Positions 1-7,484 of a DNA stretch of 19,421 bases are shown in pieces (position 1 is the first letter of the stretch; every line of letters begins with the position of its first letter). The notes beneath the pieces were generated by a model. The model did not search any database, was not told where the DNA came from, and was given only the letters and a program-made list of their open reading frames with translations. The translations under genes and the position numbers were made by a program. The DNA comes from CAYJNO01 sp964371715 (GTDB taxonomy: Bacteria > Bacillota_I > Bacilli_A > Erysipelotrichales > Erysipelotrichaceae): assembly GCA_964371715.1 (NCBI GenBank), contig CAYJNO010000030.1, forward strand, positions 1 to 19,421, read 5' to 3'.

Positions 1-7
1 AGATAAT

Positions 8-52
8 AAAAAAAGACCATCGACTAATACTTATGTACTTTGTCAACGGTCT
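8..52 (-). terminator. Rho-independent terminator of glgP
   Basis: Read on the minus strand, an 11-bp stem (plus-strand arms 14-24 and 42-52, with two G-U wobbles) closes a 17-base loop that can itself form a 5-bp inner helix. It is followed directly by a run of seven T (plus-strand A run 8-14). It lies about 33 bases past the glgP stop codon and fits a terminator for that gene. Confidence 0.8.
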
Positions 53-53
53 G

Positions 54-80
54 AATAGCTAATCATTTTGATTAGCTATT
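54..80 (-). terminator. Perfect hairpin just after the glgP stop
   Basis: Arms 54-64 (AATAGCTAATC) and 70-80 (GATTAGCTATT) are perfect 11-bp complements around a 5-base loop. The hairpin begins four bases past the glgP stop. It has no T run on either side, so alone it is not a standard terminator. It may protect the mRNA 3' end or help the T-tailed hairpin at 8-52. Confidence 0.5.
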
Positions 81-84
81 TAAT

Positions 85-2337
85 TTACTTTAATTTCCAA
101 ATATCATTATTATATTGTTCAATTGTACGATCACTTGAGAAATATCCCGCTTTAGCAATATTAACTAAAGACATTTTTTGCCAGTTCTCATCATTTTCAT
201 ACGCTTCAAAGATTTCTTCTTTAACTTTAATATAATCATTTAAATCTAATAATGTCATAAACCAATCTTTATTGATTAGTTCTTGATGCAATCTTGTAAG
301 ATTTGTTTTATTACCAACTTCTAATAGCTTTTTATCTACAATGAAATCTACTAATTCTTTAATTAATTTATCTTCACTATAGATGTCTTTTGAAATATAA
401 TCTTTATTTTCATAGTGTTTAATGACTTCTTCGCTGCTTTCACCAAATGTAAAGATATTATCATCTCCTACTAAGTCTGCTATTTCAACATTAGCTCCAT
501 CCATTGTTCCAAGTGTAATTGCCCCATTTAGCATAAACTTCATATTACCTGTTCCACTAGCCTCTTTACTTGCTAATGAAATTTGTTCTGATACATCACA
601 TGCTGGAATAAGTTTTTCTGCATGAGCTACATTATAGTTTTCAACTACAACAAGTTTTATATGTTTATTTACACTACTATCAGCTTCAATTATTGATTGT
701 AGACATAATAGTAAATGAATTATATCCTTGGCAATAATATAAGCCGGAGCAGCTTTTGCACCAAAAATAAATGTTAATGGTCTTGTTGGAATATTACCTT
801 TTTTAATTTCTAAATATTTATAGATAATATATAATGCATTCATCTGTTGTCTTTTATATTCATGTAATCTTTTAATTTGTATATCAAATATCGAATTAAT
901 ATTTACATCAATATTTTGAGTATCTTTCAAATGTTTAGCTAATTGTTCTTTCTTTATATTTTTAATGTCTTTCAATGTATTTAACACTTTAACATCATCT
1001 TTATAATTTAATAATTTTTCTAGTTTTGTTGCATCTTTCTTATAGTCTTCACCAATTAGTGAATCTAAATAAGTACTTAACTCATGATTAGAATGTAGCA
1101 ACCAACGTCTAAATGTTATTCCATTTGTTTTATTATTAAATTTTTCAGGATAAATCTTATAGAAATGATTTAGTTCCGTATTTTTTAATATTTCTGTATG
1201 TAATGCAGCAACTCCATTTACACTGTATCCAAAATGAATGTCAATATGTGCCATGTGTACACGATTATCTTTATCAATTATCTGTACGTTTTCATCTTTA
1301 TATTGCAATCTTACATATAGATCTAATGCTTGTATAATATCAACTAAATGTGGAACTACTTCTTGTAGATAACTTAATGGCCATTTTTCTAATGCTTCAG
1401 CCAAGATAGTATGATTAGTATAAGCACATGTATTTTTTACTATTTCTATAGCTTCATATAAGTTAATTCCTTCATTCATTAATAATCTTATTAATTCAGG
1501 GATTACAAGTGTAGGATGTGTATCATTAATTTGAATTGCAACATATTTTGCTAAATCTTTAATATCTTTACCTTCTTTTTTTAAATTATATAAGATATAT
1601 TGTGCTGCATTACTTACCATAAAATATTGTTGATATATTCTTAGTAGATGCCCTTCTCTTGTTGAATCGTCAGGATATAAGAATAAAGTTAGATTTTTTT
1701 GGATATCATTCTGATCAAAGTTTATACCTTCTTTGATAATTGATTCATCTAATGAATCAACATCAAATAAATGCAATTTATTAATACCTGAATTATAGCC
1801 TGCAACATCTATATCATATAAAGTAGATTTTAATACAAAGTCCCTAAATGGAACTTCAAATCCTACCTCTTGTTTTGTTAACCAACTATTCTCTTCTATC
1901 CATTTATTTGGATATTCCATTTGTAAATTATTCTCAAATTTTTGTTTGAATAGTCCCATATGATAATTTAACCCGATTCCATCTCCTGGAAGCCCAAGGC
2001 TAGCAATAGAATCTAAAAAACATGCTGCTAATCGTCCTAATCCACCATTTCCAAGAGAAGGTTCTGGTTCATATTCTTCAATCTCTGTTAATGATTTATT
2101 AACTGCTTTTAATTCTTCATTAACAGCATCAAATAAACCAAGATTAATTAAATTATTGCTTAATAATTTACCAATTAAAAATTCTGCTGAAATATAGTAT
2201 AATTTTCTATTTCCGACATTAACATCTTTTTCAGCTAATTTAGCTTTTGTAAATCCTAGTAATGAAAGATAAATTTCATCATTTGAACAATCTTTTAATT
2301 CTTTATTTAATTTTTCTTTAATATATTTATTTAACAT
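85..2337 (-). CDS. glgP: Glycogen/starch/maltodextrin phosphorylase
   Basis: Cytoplasmic PLP enzyme that releases glucose-1-phosphate from alpha-1,4-glucans with phosphate. At 750 aa it is slightly short of the usual 750-850 aa for bacterial GT35 phosphorylases. Visible family motifs are the N-terminal PSLGNGGLGRLAACFLDS block (about residues 93-110), QINDTHPTL (269-277), RLHEYKRQ (490-497), and the PLP-site block EASGTGNMKFMLNGA, whose Lys is residue 600. I chose the ATG at 2337 because GGAGA lies about 6-7 bases upstream. A longer reading from a TTG at 2385 has no such site and adds 16 residues that do not look like the family. No other glg gene (glgA/B/C/D) is adjacent, so it stands alone between its own promoter region and terminators. 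A cre-like site lies 30 bases upstream, hinting at carbon catabolite control. Glycogen versus maltodextrin preference cannot be read from sequence. Confidence 0.95.
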   Translation of the reverse strand: MLNKYIKEKLNKELKDCSNDEIYLSLLGFTKAKLAEKDVNVGNRKLYYISAEFLIGKLLSNNLINLGLFDAVNEELKAVNKSLTEIEEYEPEPSLGNGGLGRLAACFLDSIASLGLPGDGIGLNYHMGLFKQKFENNLQMEYPNKWIEENSWLTKQEVGFEVPFRDFVLKSTLYDIDVAGYNSGINKLHLFDVDSLDESIIKEGINFDQNDIQKNLTLFLYPDDSTREGHLLRIYQQYFMVSNAAQYILYNLKKEGKDIKDLAKYVAIQINDTHPTLVIPELIRLLMNEGINLYEAIEIVKNTCAYTNHTILAEALEKWPLSYLQEVVPHLVDIIQALDLYVRLQYKDENVQIIDKDNRVHMAHIDIHFGYSVNGVAALHTEILKNTELNHFYKIYPEKFNNKTNGITFRRWLLHSNHELSTYLDSLIGEDYKKDATKLEKLLNYKDDVKVLNTLKDIKNIKKEQLAKHLKDTQNIDVNINSIFDIQIKRLHEYKRQQMNALYIIYKYLEIKKGNIPTRPLTFIFGAKAAPAYIIAKDIIHLLLCLQSIIEADSSVNKHIKLVVVENYNVAHAEKLIPACDVSEQISLASKEASGTGNMKFMLNGAITLGTMDGANVEIADLVGDDNIFTFGESSEEVIKHYENKDYISKDIYSEDKLIKELVDFIVDKKLLEVGNKTNLTRLHQELINKDWFMTLLDLNDYIKVKEEIFEAYENDENWQKMSLVNIAKAGYFSSDRTIEQYNNDIWKLK

Positions 2338-2367
2338 AATTTTTCTCCATGATTGAAGTCTAACATA

Positions 2368-2381
2368 GGAAATCGTTTTCC
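2368..2381 (-). promoter_or_regulatory. Candidate CcpA cre site upstream of glgP
   Basis: The minus-strand sequence GGAAAACGATTTCC matches the Bacillota cre consensus TGWAANCGNTNWCA at 12 of 14 positions, including the central CG and both half-sites. The mismatches are the two outermost bases. It sits 30 bases before the glgP start and about 9 bases after a possible -10, a position where CcpA-HPr(Ser-P) would block transcription. Catabolite repression of a glucan phosphorylase fits known CcpA regulons, but binding is inferred from sequence only. Confidence 0.5.
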
Positions 2382-2390
2382 GCAAGACTT

Positions 2391-2418
2391 TGTATATTTA
2401 ATTTATTAAAAAAAGCAA
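2391..2418 (-). promoter_or_regulatory. Possible glgP promoter
   Basis: On the minus strand TTGCTT (2418-2413) is separated by 16 bases from TATACA (2396-2391). Each hexamer matches consensus at four of six positions. The -35 overlaps the stem of the feoB terminator. In such AT-rich DNA this is a weak call, but it would place the cre-like site just after the transcription start. Confidence 0.3.
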
Positions 2419-2434
2419 CTATAATTAGTTGCTT
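2408..2434 (-). terminator. Rho-independent terminator of feoB
   Basis: Arms 2413-2421 (AAGCAACTA) and 2426-2434 (TAGTTGCTT) form a perfect 9-bp stem with a 4-base loop. On the minus strand the stem runs into seven T (plus-strand A run 2408-2414). It starts 12 bases past the feoB stop codon. Confidence 0.85.
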
Positions 2435-2446
2435 TGCTATATATAA

Positions 2447-4375
2447 TTATGCCTTAGCAGGCTTTACCATTAAATAAATAATATAACCAACCATTGCTGC
2501 TACTGCTAATAAACCATAAATAAATCCATCACCGAAAGTTCCAAGTGTTATAAATGTCCCTGTTTGATAAACGATGAATGCCACAATATACCCAACAGCT
2601 AATTGGAATAAAATTCCTCCAGCTAACCATTTTTTATCTTCCATCTCTGAATTCATTGCCCCAATTGCTGCAAAACATGGAGGTGTGAATAAGTTAAAAA
2701 ATAAGTATGCTAATGCTGCACTTGCACTTAATCCCATAACTGCCGCTACCTCAGTTTCTCCACCAATTAAAGCTAATTCATCAGTATCAATGAAATTAGT
2801 AATTGAATATACTACTGCTAAAGTTCCTACAACATTTTCCTTGGCAATGAATCCTGTAATTGCAGCTGCTGCTAATTGCCATGTACCAAATCCAACTGGA
2901 ATTAAAATTAAAGCAAATGGATTGGCTAATGATGCAAGAATTGAAGTATTTTCCATACCTTCAGCAACTACTTGGAATTGCCAGTTAAATGTTTGCATTA
3001 ATTGTATTGCTGTATTACATAATAATATGATTGTACCAGCTTTTACGATGAAAGCTTTTCCACGTGACATCATTGAACCAAATGCTAATTTAATACTCGG
3101 CACTTTATATTCTGGTAACTCAATTATAAAGAAAGATTTTACTTTTTCTTCTTTTGTAATTTTCATAATTACTATTGCCCCAAGGACAATTAGTAACATT
3201 CCTGCAAAATATGATACTGTACTAACCCAAGATTCTCCACCGAAGAATACACCAGCAAATAATGCGATTACAGGGAATTTAGCTCCACATGGCATAAATG
3301 GTGTTAACATTGCTGTTGTTTTTCTTTGTTTTGTACTTTTGATAGTTCTTGTAGCCATAATACCTGGAATTGCACATCCAAGACCGACTACTATAGGGAT
3401 AATTGAACGACCTGATAATCCAATTTTTTTAAAATAACGATCCATTACTACAGCTACCCTTGCCATATATCCACAATCTTCTAATAAAGCTAGTAAGAAA
3501 AATAATACCATAATTAATGGTAAGAATCCTAAAACCGCACCTACTCCACCAATAATACCATCAACTAATAGCGATCTTAAAACATCTGATGTCGTTGCTG
3601 GTAAACTACCATCAACAAATTCTGTTATTACTCCAATAAACATTTCCAAATATCCTGCAATCCATGGACCAACATATGTTTGTGATAAGGCAAATATTAC
3701 ATACATAATACCTGCAAAGATTGGGATACCTAACCATTTATGTGCTAATACTTTATCAATTTTATCTTGTGCTGATAAGTCATTACTTTTTTCACTTCTT
3801 TTTTCAATTTTTGAAACTAAACTTTTAACTTCTTCAAATCTTTGTTCATCTGAAATGTGTCTTTCAGCTTCATTTTTTGAAGCTTTAGATGCTTCAATTG
3901 CTTTTTCAATTAATACTTTTAACTCTTTTTCATCTTTATTAATAGCTGAAACTTCAACTACTTCAACATTTAATTCTTTTTTAAGTTCTTCAACATTAAT
4001 TTCAATTTCTTTTTTTCCTCTTAAATCTGTTTTATTTAATGCTATAACTACTGGAATATTTAATTCTAATAATTGAGTAGTTAAAAATAAATTACGATCA
4101 AGATTTGTTGAATCAACAATGTTAATAATTACATCTAAATTTTCTTTTGTGATAAAATCTTTACTAATTTTTTCTTCTTTTGTAAATGGTGAAAATGAGT
4201 ATGCACCTGGTAAGTCAACAATAGTAATGTCTTGATCAACATTTAATTTTAATTTGCTTTCTTTACTAGATACAGTAACTCCTGCCCAGTTACCAACTTT
4301 TTCATTTTGCTTTGTTAATAAATTGTATAGTGTTGTTTTACCACTATTTGGATTCCCTGCTAATGCTATTCTCAT
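2447..4375 (-). CDS. feoB: Ferrous iron transport protein B (FeoB)
   Basis: Inner-membrane Fe(II) transporter with a cytosolic N-terminal G domain. G-protein motifs are visible: G1 GNPNSGKT (residues 7-14), G2 Thr34 in NWAGVTV, G3 DLPG (54-57), G4 NKTD (114-117) and G5 near VSAIN (142-146). After a helical linker, the membrane part carries the family signatures LGCAIPGIMATRTI and FMPCGAKFPVIALF, then several hydrophobic segments to the C-terminus. Length is 642 aa, at the short end for FeoB, with no fused FeoC-like tail. I chose the ATG at 4375 because a perfect AGGAGG lies four bases upstream and the G domain begins at once. A reading 10 codons longer would put the ribosome binding site inside the gene. 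No feoA or feoC is adjacent. A clear promoter and candidate operators precede it, fitting metal-responsive control. Confidence 0.96.
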   Translation of the reverse strand: MRIALAGNPNSGKTTLYNLLTKQNEKVGNWAGVTVSSKESKLKLNVDQDITIVDLPGAYSFSPFTKEEKISKDFITKENLDVIINIVDSTNLDRNLFLTTQLLELNIPVVIALNKTDLRGKKEIEINVEELKKELNVEVVEVSAINKDEKELKVLIEKAIEASKASKNEAERHISDEQRFEEVKSLVSKIEKRSEKSNDLSAQDKIDKVLAHKWLGIPIFAGIMYVIFALSQTYVGPWIAGYLEMFIGVITEFVDGSLPATTSDVLRSLLVDGIIGGVGAVLGFLPLIMVLFFLLALLEDCGYMARVAVVMDRYFKKIGLSGRSIIPIVVGLGCAIPGIMATRTIKSTKQRKTTAMLTPFMPCGAKFPVIALFAGVFFGGESWVSTVSYFAGMLLIVLGAIVIMKITKEEKVKSFFIIELPEYKVPSIKLAFGSMMSRGKAFIVKAGTIILLCNTAIQLMQTFNWQFQVVAEGMENTSILASLANPFALILIPVGFGTWQLAAAAITGFIAKENVVGTLAVVYSITNFIDTDELALIGGETEVAAVMGLSASAALAYLFFNLFTPPCFAAIGAMNSEMEDKKWLAGGILFQLAVGYIVAFIVYQTGTFITLGTFGDGFIYGLLAVAAMVGYIIYLMVKPAKA

Positions 4376-4387
4376 ACTTCCTCCTGA

Positions 4388-4403
4388 GTTAGTTAAAGCT
4401 AAC
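4388..4403 (-). promoter_or_regulatory. Candidate operator in the feoB leader
   Basis: GTTAG and CTAAC (4388-4392 and 4399-4403) form an inverted repeat with a 6-base spacer, between the feoB -10 box and its Shine-Dalgarno. The position, overlapping or just after the transcription start, suits a repressor. The half-sites loosely resemble TTAG/CTAA elements of DtxR/IdeR-type operators, which would make sense for an iron gene. The regulator assignment is inference. Confidence 0.35.
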
Positions 4404-4409
4404 AATAAT

Positions 4410-4438
4410 ATTCTAGCATTATCCTATTTTTTTGGCAA
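4410..4438 (-). promoter_or_regulatory. feoB promoter
   Basis: On the minus strand TTGCCA (4438-4433) is followed after exactly 17 bases by TAGAAT (4415-4410). Both hexamers match the sigma-A consensus at five of six positions. The predicted start is near 4403, giving a leader of roughly 28 bases that includes AGGAGG. Confidence 0.7.
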
Positions 4439-4462
4439 CTATAAAAACAATTTTTTTCACAA

Positions 4463-4477
4463 GCATTACACTAATGC
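4463..4477. repeat. Small palindrome upstream of the feoB promoter
   Basis: GCATTA (4463-4468) and TAATGC (4472-4477) are perfect inverted repeats around CAC. It lies about 25 bases upstream of the feoB -35 and beyond the preceding gene's terminator. It could be a second regulator site or part of an extended mRNA 3' structure. It has no T run, so it is not a terminator itself. Confidence 0.3.
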
Positions 4478-4480
4478 CTA

Positions 4481-4517
4481 AAAAAACACATAACTATTTT
4501 TTTGTTATGTGTTTTTT
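4481..4517 (-). terminator. Terminator of the EAL gene, T-flanked on both strands
   Basis: Arms 4481-4494 and 4504-4517 are perfect 14-bp complements (core ACACATAAC/GTTATGTGT) around a 9-base loop. A-rich and T-rich ends give a T run on both strands. The stop codon of the minus-strand EAL gene (4516-4518) lies in the stem. It ends that transcript before the feoB promoter region. Confidence 0.8.
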
Positions 4518-7368
4518 ATTTATTTTCCAGTAATTTAATAAAATCATTTTCTGATAGTGGTTTATTAAAGTAATATCCTTGTGCTATATCACAATCAAAG
4601 CTTTGTAGTACCTTCATTTGTTCAACAGTTTCCACACCTTCACATACTACTTTCATATTTAGTTTTTTTACCATTAAGATAACAGACTCTAAAATTACAT
4701 TCCCCTTACCTTCTTTGATATTATTTTCTAAGAATGCTTTATCTAATTTTATAACGTCAACATCAATTGAATTTAAACGATTTAACGATGATTGTCCAGC
4801 GCCAAAATCATCCATTGATATTTTAAACCCAGCTCTTTTAATCAACATTACCTTAAGTGAAATTAATTCAGATTCACTTGTTAAACTGCTCTCTGTTACT
4901 TCAATCTCTATTTCATTTGCTTGAATACCATATTTTTTTGCTATTTCCTCAAGTCTCTCTTCTATTTTTTCAACCTCTACTGTTTTAGCTGATAGATTTA
5001 CTGATATTAAAGGTATATTATATTTATTACGATTTTTCTTCATAAAGCTACAAACTTCTTCAAATACATAAAGATCTAATTCTACTGTAAACCCATTTGC
5101 TTCAAATACAGGAATAAAATCACCTGGAAAGAATAGTTTATTTGATTCTGTTTTCCATCTTACTAAAGCTTCAGCTCCAATAACCTTTAATGTCCTTAAA
5201 TCTATTTTAGGTTGATATAATACATAAAACTCTCTTTTTAGTAATGCATCTTCCATTCGGTATACTATTTCATTATGTTTATCAAATGCAATTTGCATTT
5301 TTCTATCAAAGTGAATATATGTACTTTTATGTGATGTTTTACCTTCAATTCTTGCCATATTAGCTCTATCAATTAAATCATTTAATGGCTCTTTAATATC
5401 ATAGATTGGATAAATACCAACAGATAATGTTAATTTATAACCTTTGCCTATAATAAGTTTAATTTCTTCAATCAATTGCTTTTCAAAAATATCTTTCAAT
5501 AGCTCACTATTTTCACTTTTTCTTAATATTAAAAAGTTATCACCTACAACACGACATGCAATTCCCTTTTTACCATTATAATTAGCTTTTAATATTTTTC
5601 CAAATGTCTCAATAATCTCTGTTCCTTTTTCATAACCATAGATATTATTGATGATTCTAAAGTTATCTATGTCACATGATATTAATTCATAATCATATGA
5701 TTTAGCATCCTTCAACATATCAAGTGATCTTGTTCTAAAATATTGTACTGATAATAAATTTGTTAAATTATCATGATTTGATAAATAAATTATTTGTCTT
5801 TTTTTATGTACTTGGAAAACATATGCTATTATTAGCATAATTGAAATCAGTGCTAAGATTAATATTATAATTTCTGTTCTAAAATCAGCTATTAGATTTT
5901 CAATTCTTACATCATTTAATATATTATTTGTTTCATAAGCGATAAATTCTTCAACAACACTATTATCTAAGTTATTAAGCATAACGTTAATAGCTTTACT
6001 TAATTCTAAGTCCATATCTTCATTTAGATATATCTTTAATGAACGAGTTATTGGTGTCCCATTAAGAACCATCTCATCTAATCTATAAGTTCTAATTAAA
6101 TAATATGCTTCAATATCAGTTACAAGCATAGCTGAAATTTCATTATTTGTATAGGCTTGCATTAATTCATCTATTGATCCAAAAGCAATACTCATTTCAT
6201 CTTTATAATTTTCATTTATCTCACTTGGTGATAAACCTGGACTATTAATATAACCAATATTCATTTTACCATTCAATTCTTGTTCTTCACTAATAAGCAT
6301 CATTGTCCGATTCATATAAGTGCTTGAAGTCATATATCCTGTTAAATCATTATTATATTGGTTTAAAATAATATCATAATCATCTCTATTGACATCTTCT
6401 ATAGCACTTATTTCAATTTCAAAACCATATTTAATACTTAAATAATTAATCAAGTTTATTTCTATTCCAATTGGTGTATTATCTTCTGTTAGATAATGAT
6501 ATGGATAATTTTCCTCATAAAACCCAACTTTTAAAGTAGATGAATTTAAAGCCTCACTTTCTTCTTTTGATAATGGTCGATAATTTAAATCATTATCCTC
6601 ATAGTATTTTAAATTTAATTGTGAAGTTAAATTTGGGGTATTATTTACTACGTTTTCTAAAGCACTATTTAATTCTTTTGCTAGAGTTTCATTATCACCA
6701 TTAGTTATCAAATATAATTCAGTACTACCCAAATTTAAAACAGTTTGATAATCTAATGTACTATTTAACGAACTAACTAAATATAAATCTGCATCATCTC
6801 GATAGTAATAAACATCAGGATCTCTACTTTCTAAATAATTTACTTCAATTTGATTTTTTTCAACATAATCAATTAAGTAATCATTCAATGTAACATCACT
6901 ATATATTGAAATAGATTTATTAGCAATTGAAGACGGATCATTATAGTGATATTCAATACTTCGATCTTTTTTCGCTGCTAAGATAACCTGCTCTTTTATA
7001 AACACTGTTTCTATGTAATTAAAAATCTCTGCTCTTTCATTAGTGTAGCTTACAGGACCAAAGACATCAATATCACCATTTTCTAATGCTGATATTCCTT
7101 CATCAAAATCATATGGTAAAAACTCAAAATTATAATCTGTATAATTTTCCATTTCTAATAACAATTCATAGCCATATCCTTTATGATCAATTGAGTTTAT
7201 ATCATCAATGATTCCATAGTTTGGTTCATAACCAATCACTATTGTTTCTACATCTTCATTTGCGTATTGAAAGCTAATCGTCGTAGATAATACAAAAAAG
7301 AATATAGCAACAAATAGAGCTATATTTTTTAAATTGATTTTTAGTTTATTTCTTTTTAATTGGACCAT
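4516..7368 (-). CDS. Membrane c-di-GMP phosphodiesterase, dual sensor
   Basis: Likely degrades cyclic di-GMP in response to an extracytoplasmic solute. Order over 950 aa: signal anchor (about 13-36); two tandem SBP_bac_3-like domains, about 41-257 (starting TIVIGYEPNYGI) and 278-485 (starting LKVGFYEENYPY); a transmembrane helix (about 499-520); a GGDEF-type domain (about 525-690); and an EAL domain (about 700-948). The GGDEF signature is degenerate, reading VGDNF at 608-612, so cyclase activity is unlikely. The EAL domain keeps the motifs needed for hydrolysis: EAL 733-735, NLS 791-793, E826, DDFG 853-856, K874, EGVET 910-914 and QGY 930-932. The ATG at 7368 follows AAAGGTGA by four bases. 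It is a single-gene unit with its own promoter and terminator. The ligand is unknown; SBP_bac_3 domains often bind amino acids, so that is a guess. Confidence 0.9.
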   Translation of the reverse strand: MVQLKRNKLKINLKNIALFVAIFFFVLSTTISFQYANEDVETIVIGYEPNYGIIDDINSIDHKGYGYELLLEMENYTDYNFEFLPYDFDEGISALENGDIDVFGPVSYTNERAEIFNYIETVFIKEQVILAAKKDRSIEYHYNDPSSIANKSISIYSDVTLNDYLIDYVEKNQIEVNYLESRDPDVYYYRDDADLYLVSSLNSTLDYQTVLNLGSTELYLITNGDNETLAKELNSALENVVNNTPNLTSQLNLKYYEDNDLNYRPLSKEESEALNSSTLKVGFYEENYPYHYLTEDNTPIGIEINLINYLSIKYGFEIEISAIEDVNRDDYDIILNQYNNDLTGYMTSSTYMNRTMMLISEEQELNGKMNIGYINSPGLSPSEINENYKDEMSIAFGSIDELMQAYTNNEISAMLVTDIEAYYLIRTYRLDEMVLNGTPITRSLKIYLNEDMDLELSKAINVMLNNLDNSVVEEFIAYETNNILNDVRIENLIADFRTEIIILILALISIMLIIAYVFQVHKKRQIIYLSNHDNLTNLLSVQYFRTRSLDMLKDAKSYDYELISCDIDNFRIINNIYGYEKGTEIIETFGKILKANYNGKKGIACRVVGDNFLILRKSENSELLKDIFEKQLIEEIKLIIGKGYKLTLSVGIYPIYDIKEPLNDLIDRANMARIEGKTSHKSTYIHFDRKMQIAFDKHNEIVYRMEDALLKREFYVLYQPKIDLRTLKVIGAEALVRWKTESNKLFFPGDFIPVFEANGFTVELDLYVFEEVCSFMKKNRNKYNIPLISVNLSAKTVEVEKIEERLEEIAKKYGIQANEIEIEVTESSLTSESELISLKVMLIKRAGFKISMDDFGAGQSSLNRLNSIDVDVIKLDKAFLENNIKEGKGNVILESVILMVKKLNMKVVCEGVETVEQMKVLQSFDCDIAQGYYFNKPLSENDFIKLLENK

Positions 7369-7388
7369 CTACTCACCTTTACTTTTAT

Positions 7389-7417
7389 ATTTTACATTTA
7401 TTTTAGTTATTTGTGAA
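7389..7417 (-). promoter_or_regulatory. Promoter of the EAL-domain gene
   Basis: On the minus strand TTCACA (7417-7412), a 17-base spacer, then TAAAAT (7394-7389). Each hexamer matches consensus at five of six positions. The start would be near 7382, about 14 bases before the initiation codon, so the leader holds little beyond the Shine-Dalgarno. Confidence 0.55.
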
Positions 7418-7437
7418 TTATTTTTTAGAAACATTTT

Positions 7438-7478
7438 AAAAAAAACCCAATAAAATGATAAACATCATCTTATTGAGT
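7438..7478 (-). terminator. Rho-independent terminator of the DUF349 gene
   Basis: Arms about 7446-7459 and 7464-7477 pair over 14 positions with two mismatches around a 4-base loop. On the minus strand this is followed by a T run (plus-strand A run 7438-7445). It begins seven bases past the DUF349 stop codon. Confidence 0.75.
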
Positions 7479-7484
7479 ATCTTT

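Noticed and set aside
2574..3437. Long plus-strand open frame (287 codons) opposite feoB
   Set aside because: It is antisense to a certain FeoB, has no ribosome binding site or recognisable domain, and its low-complexity composition mirrors the FeoB codons.
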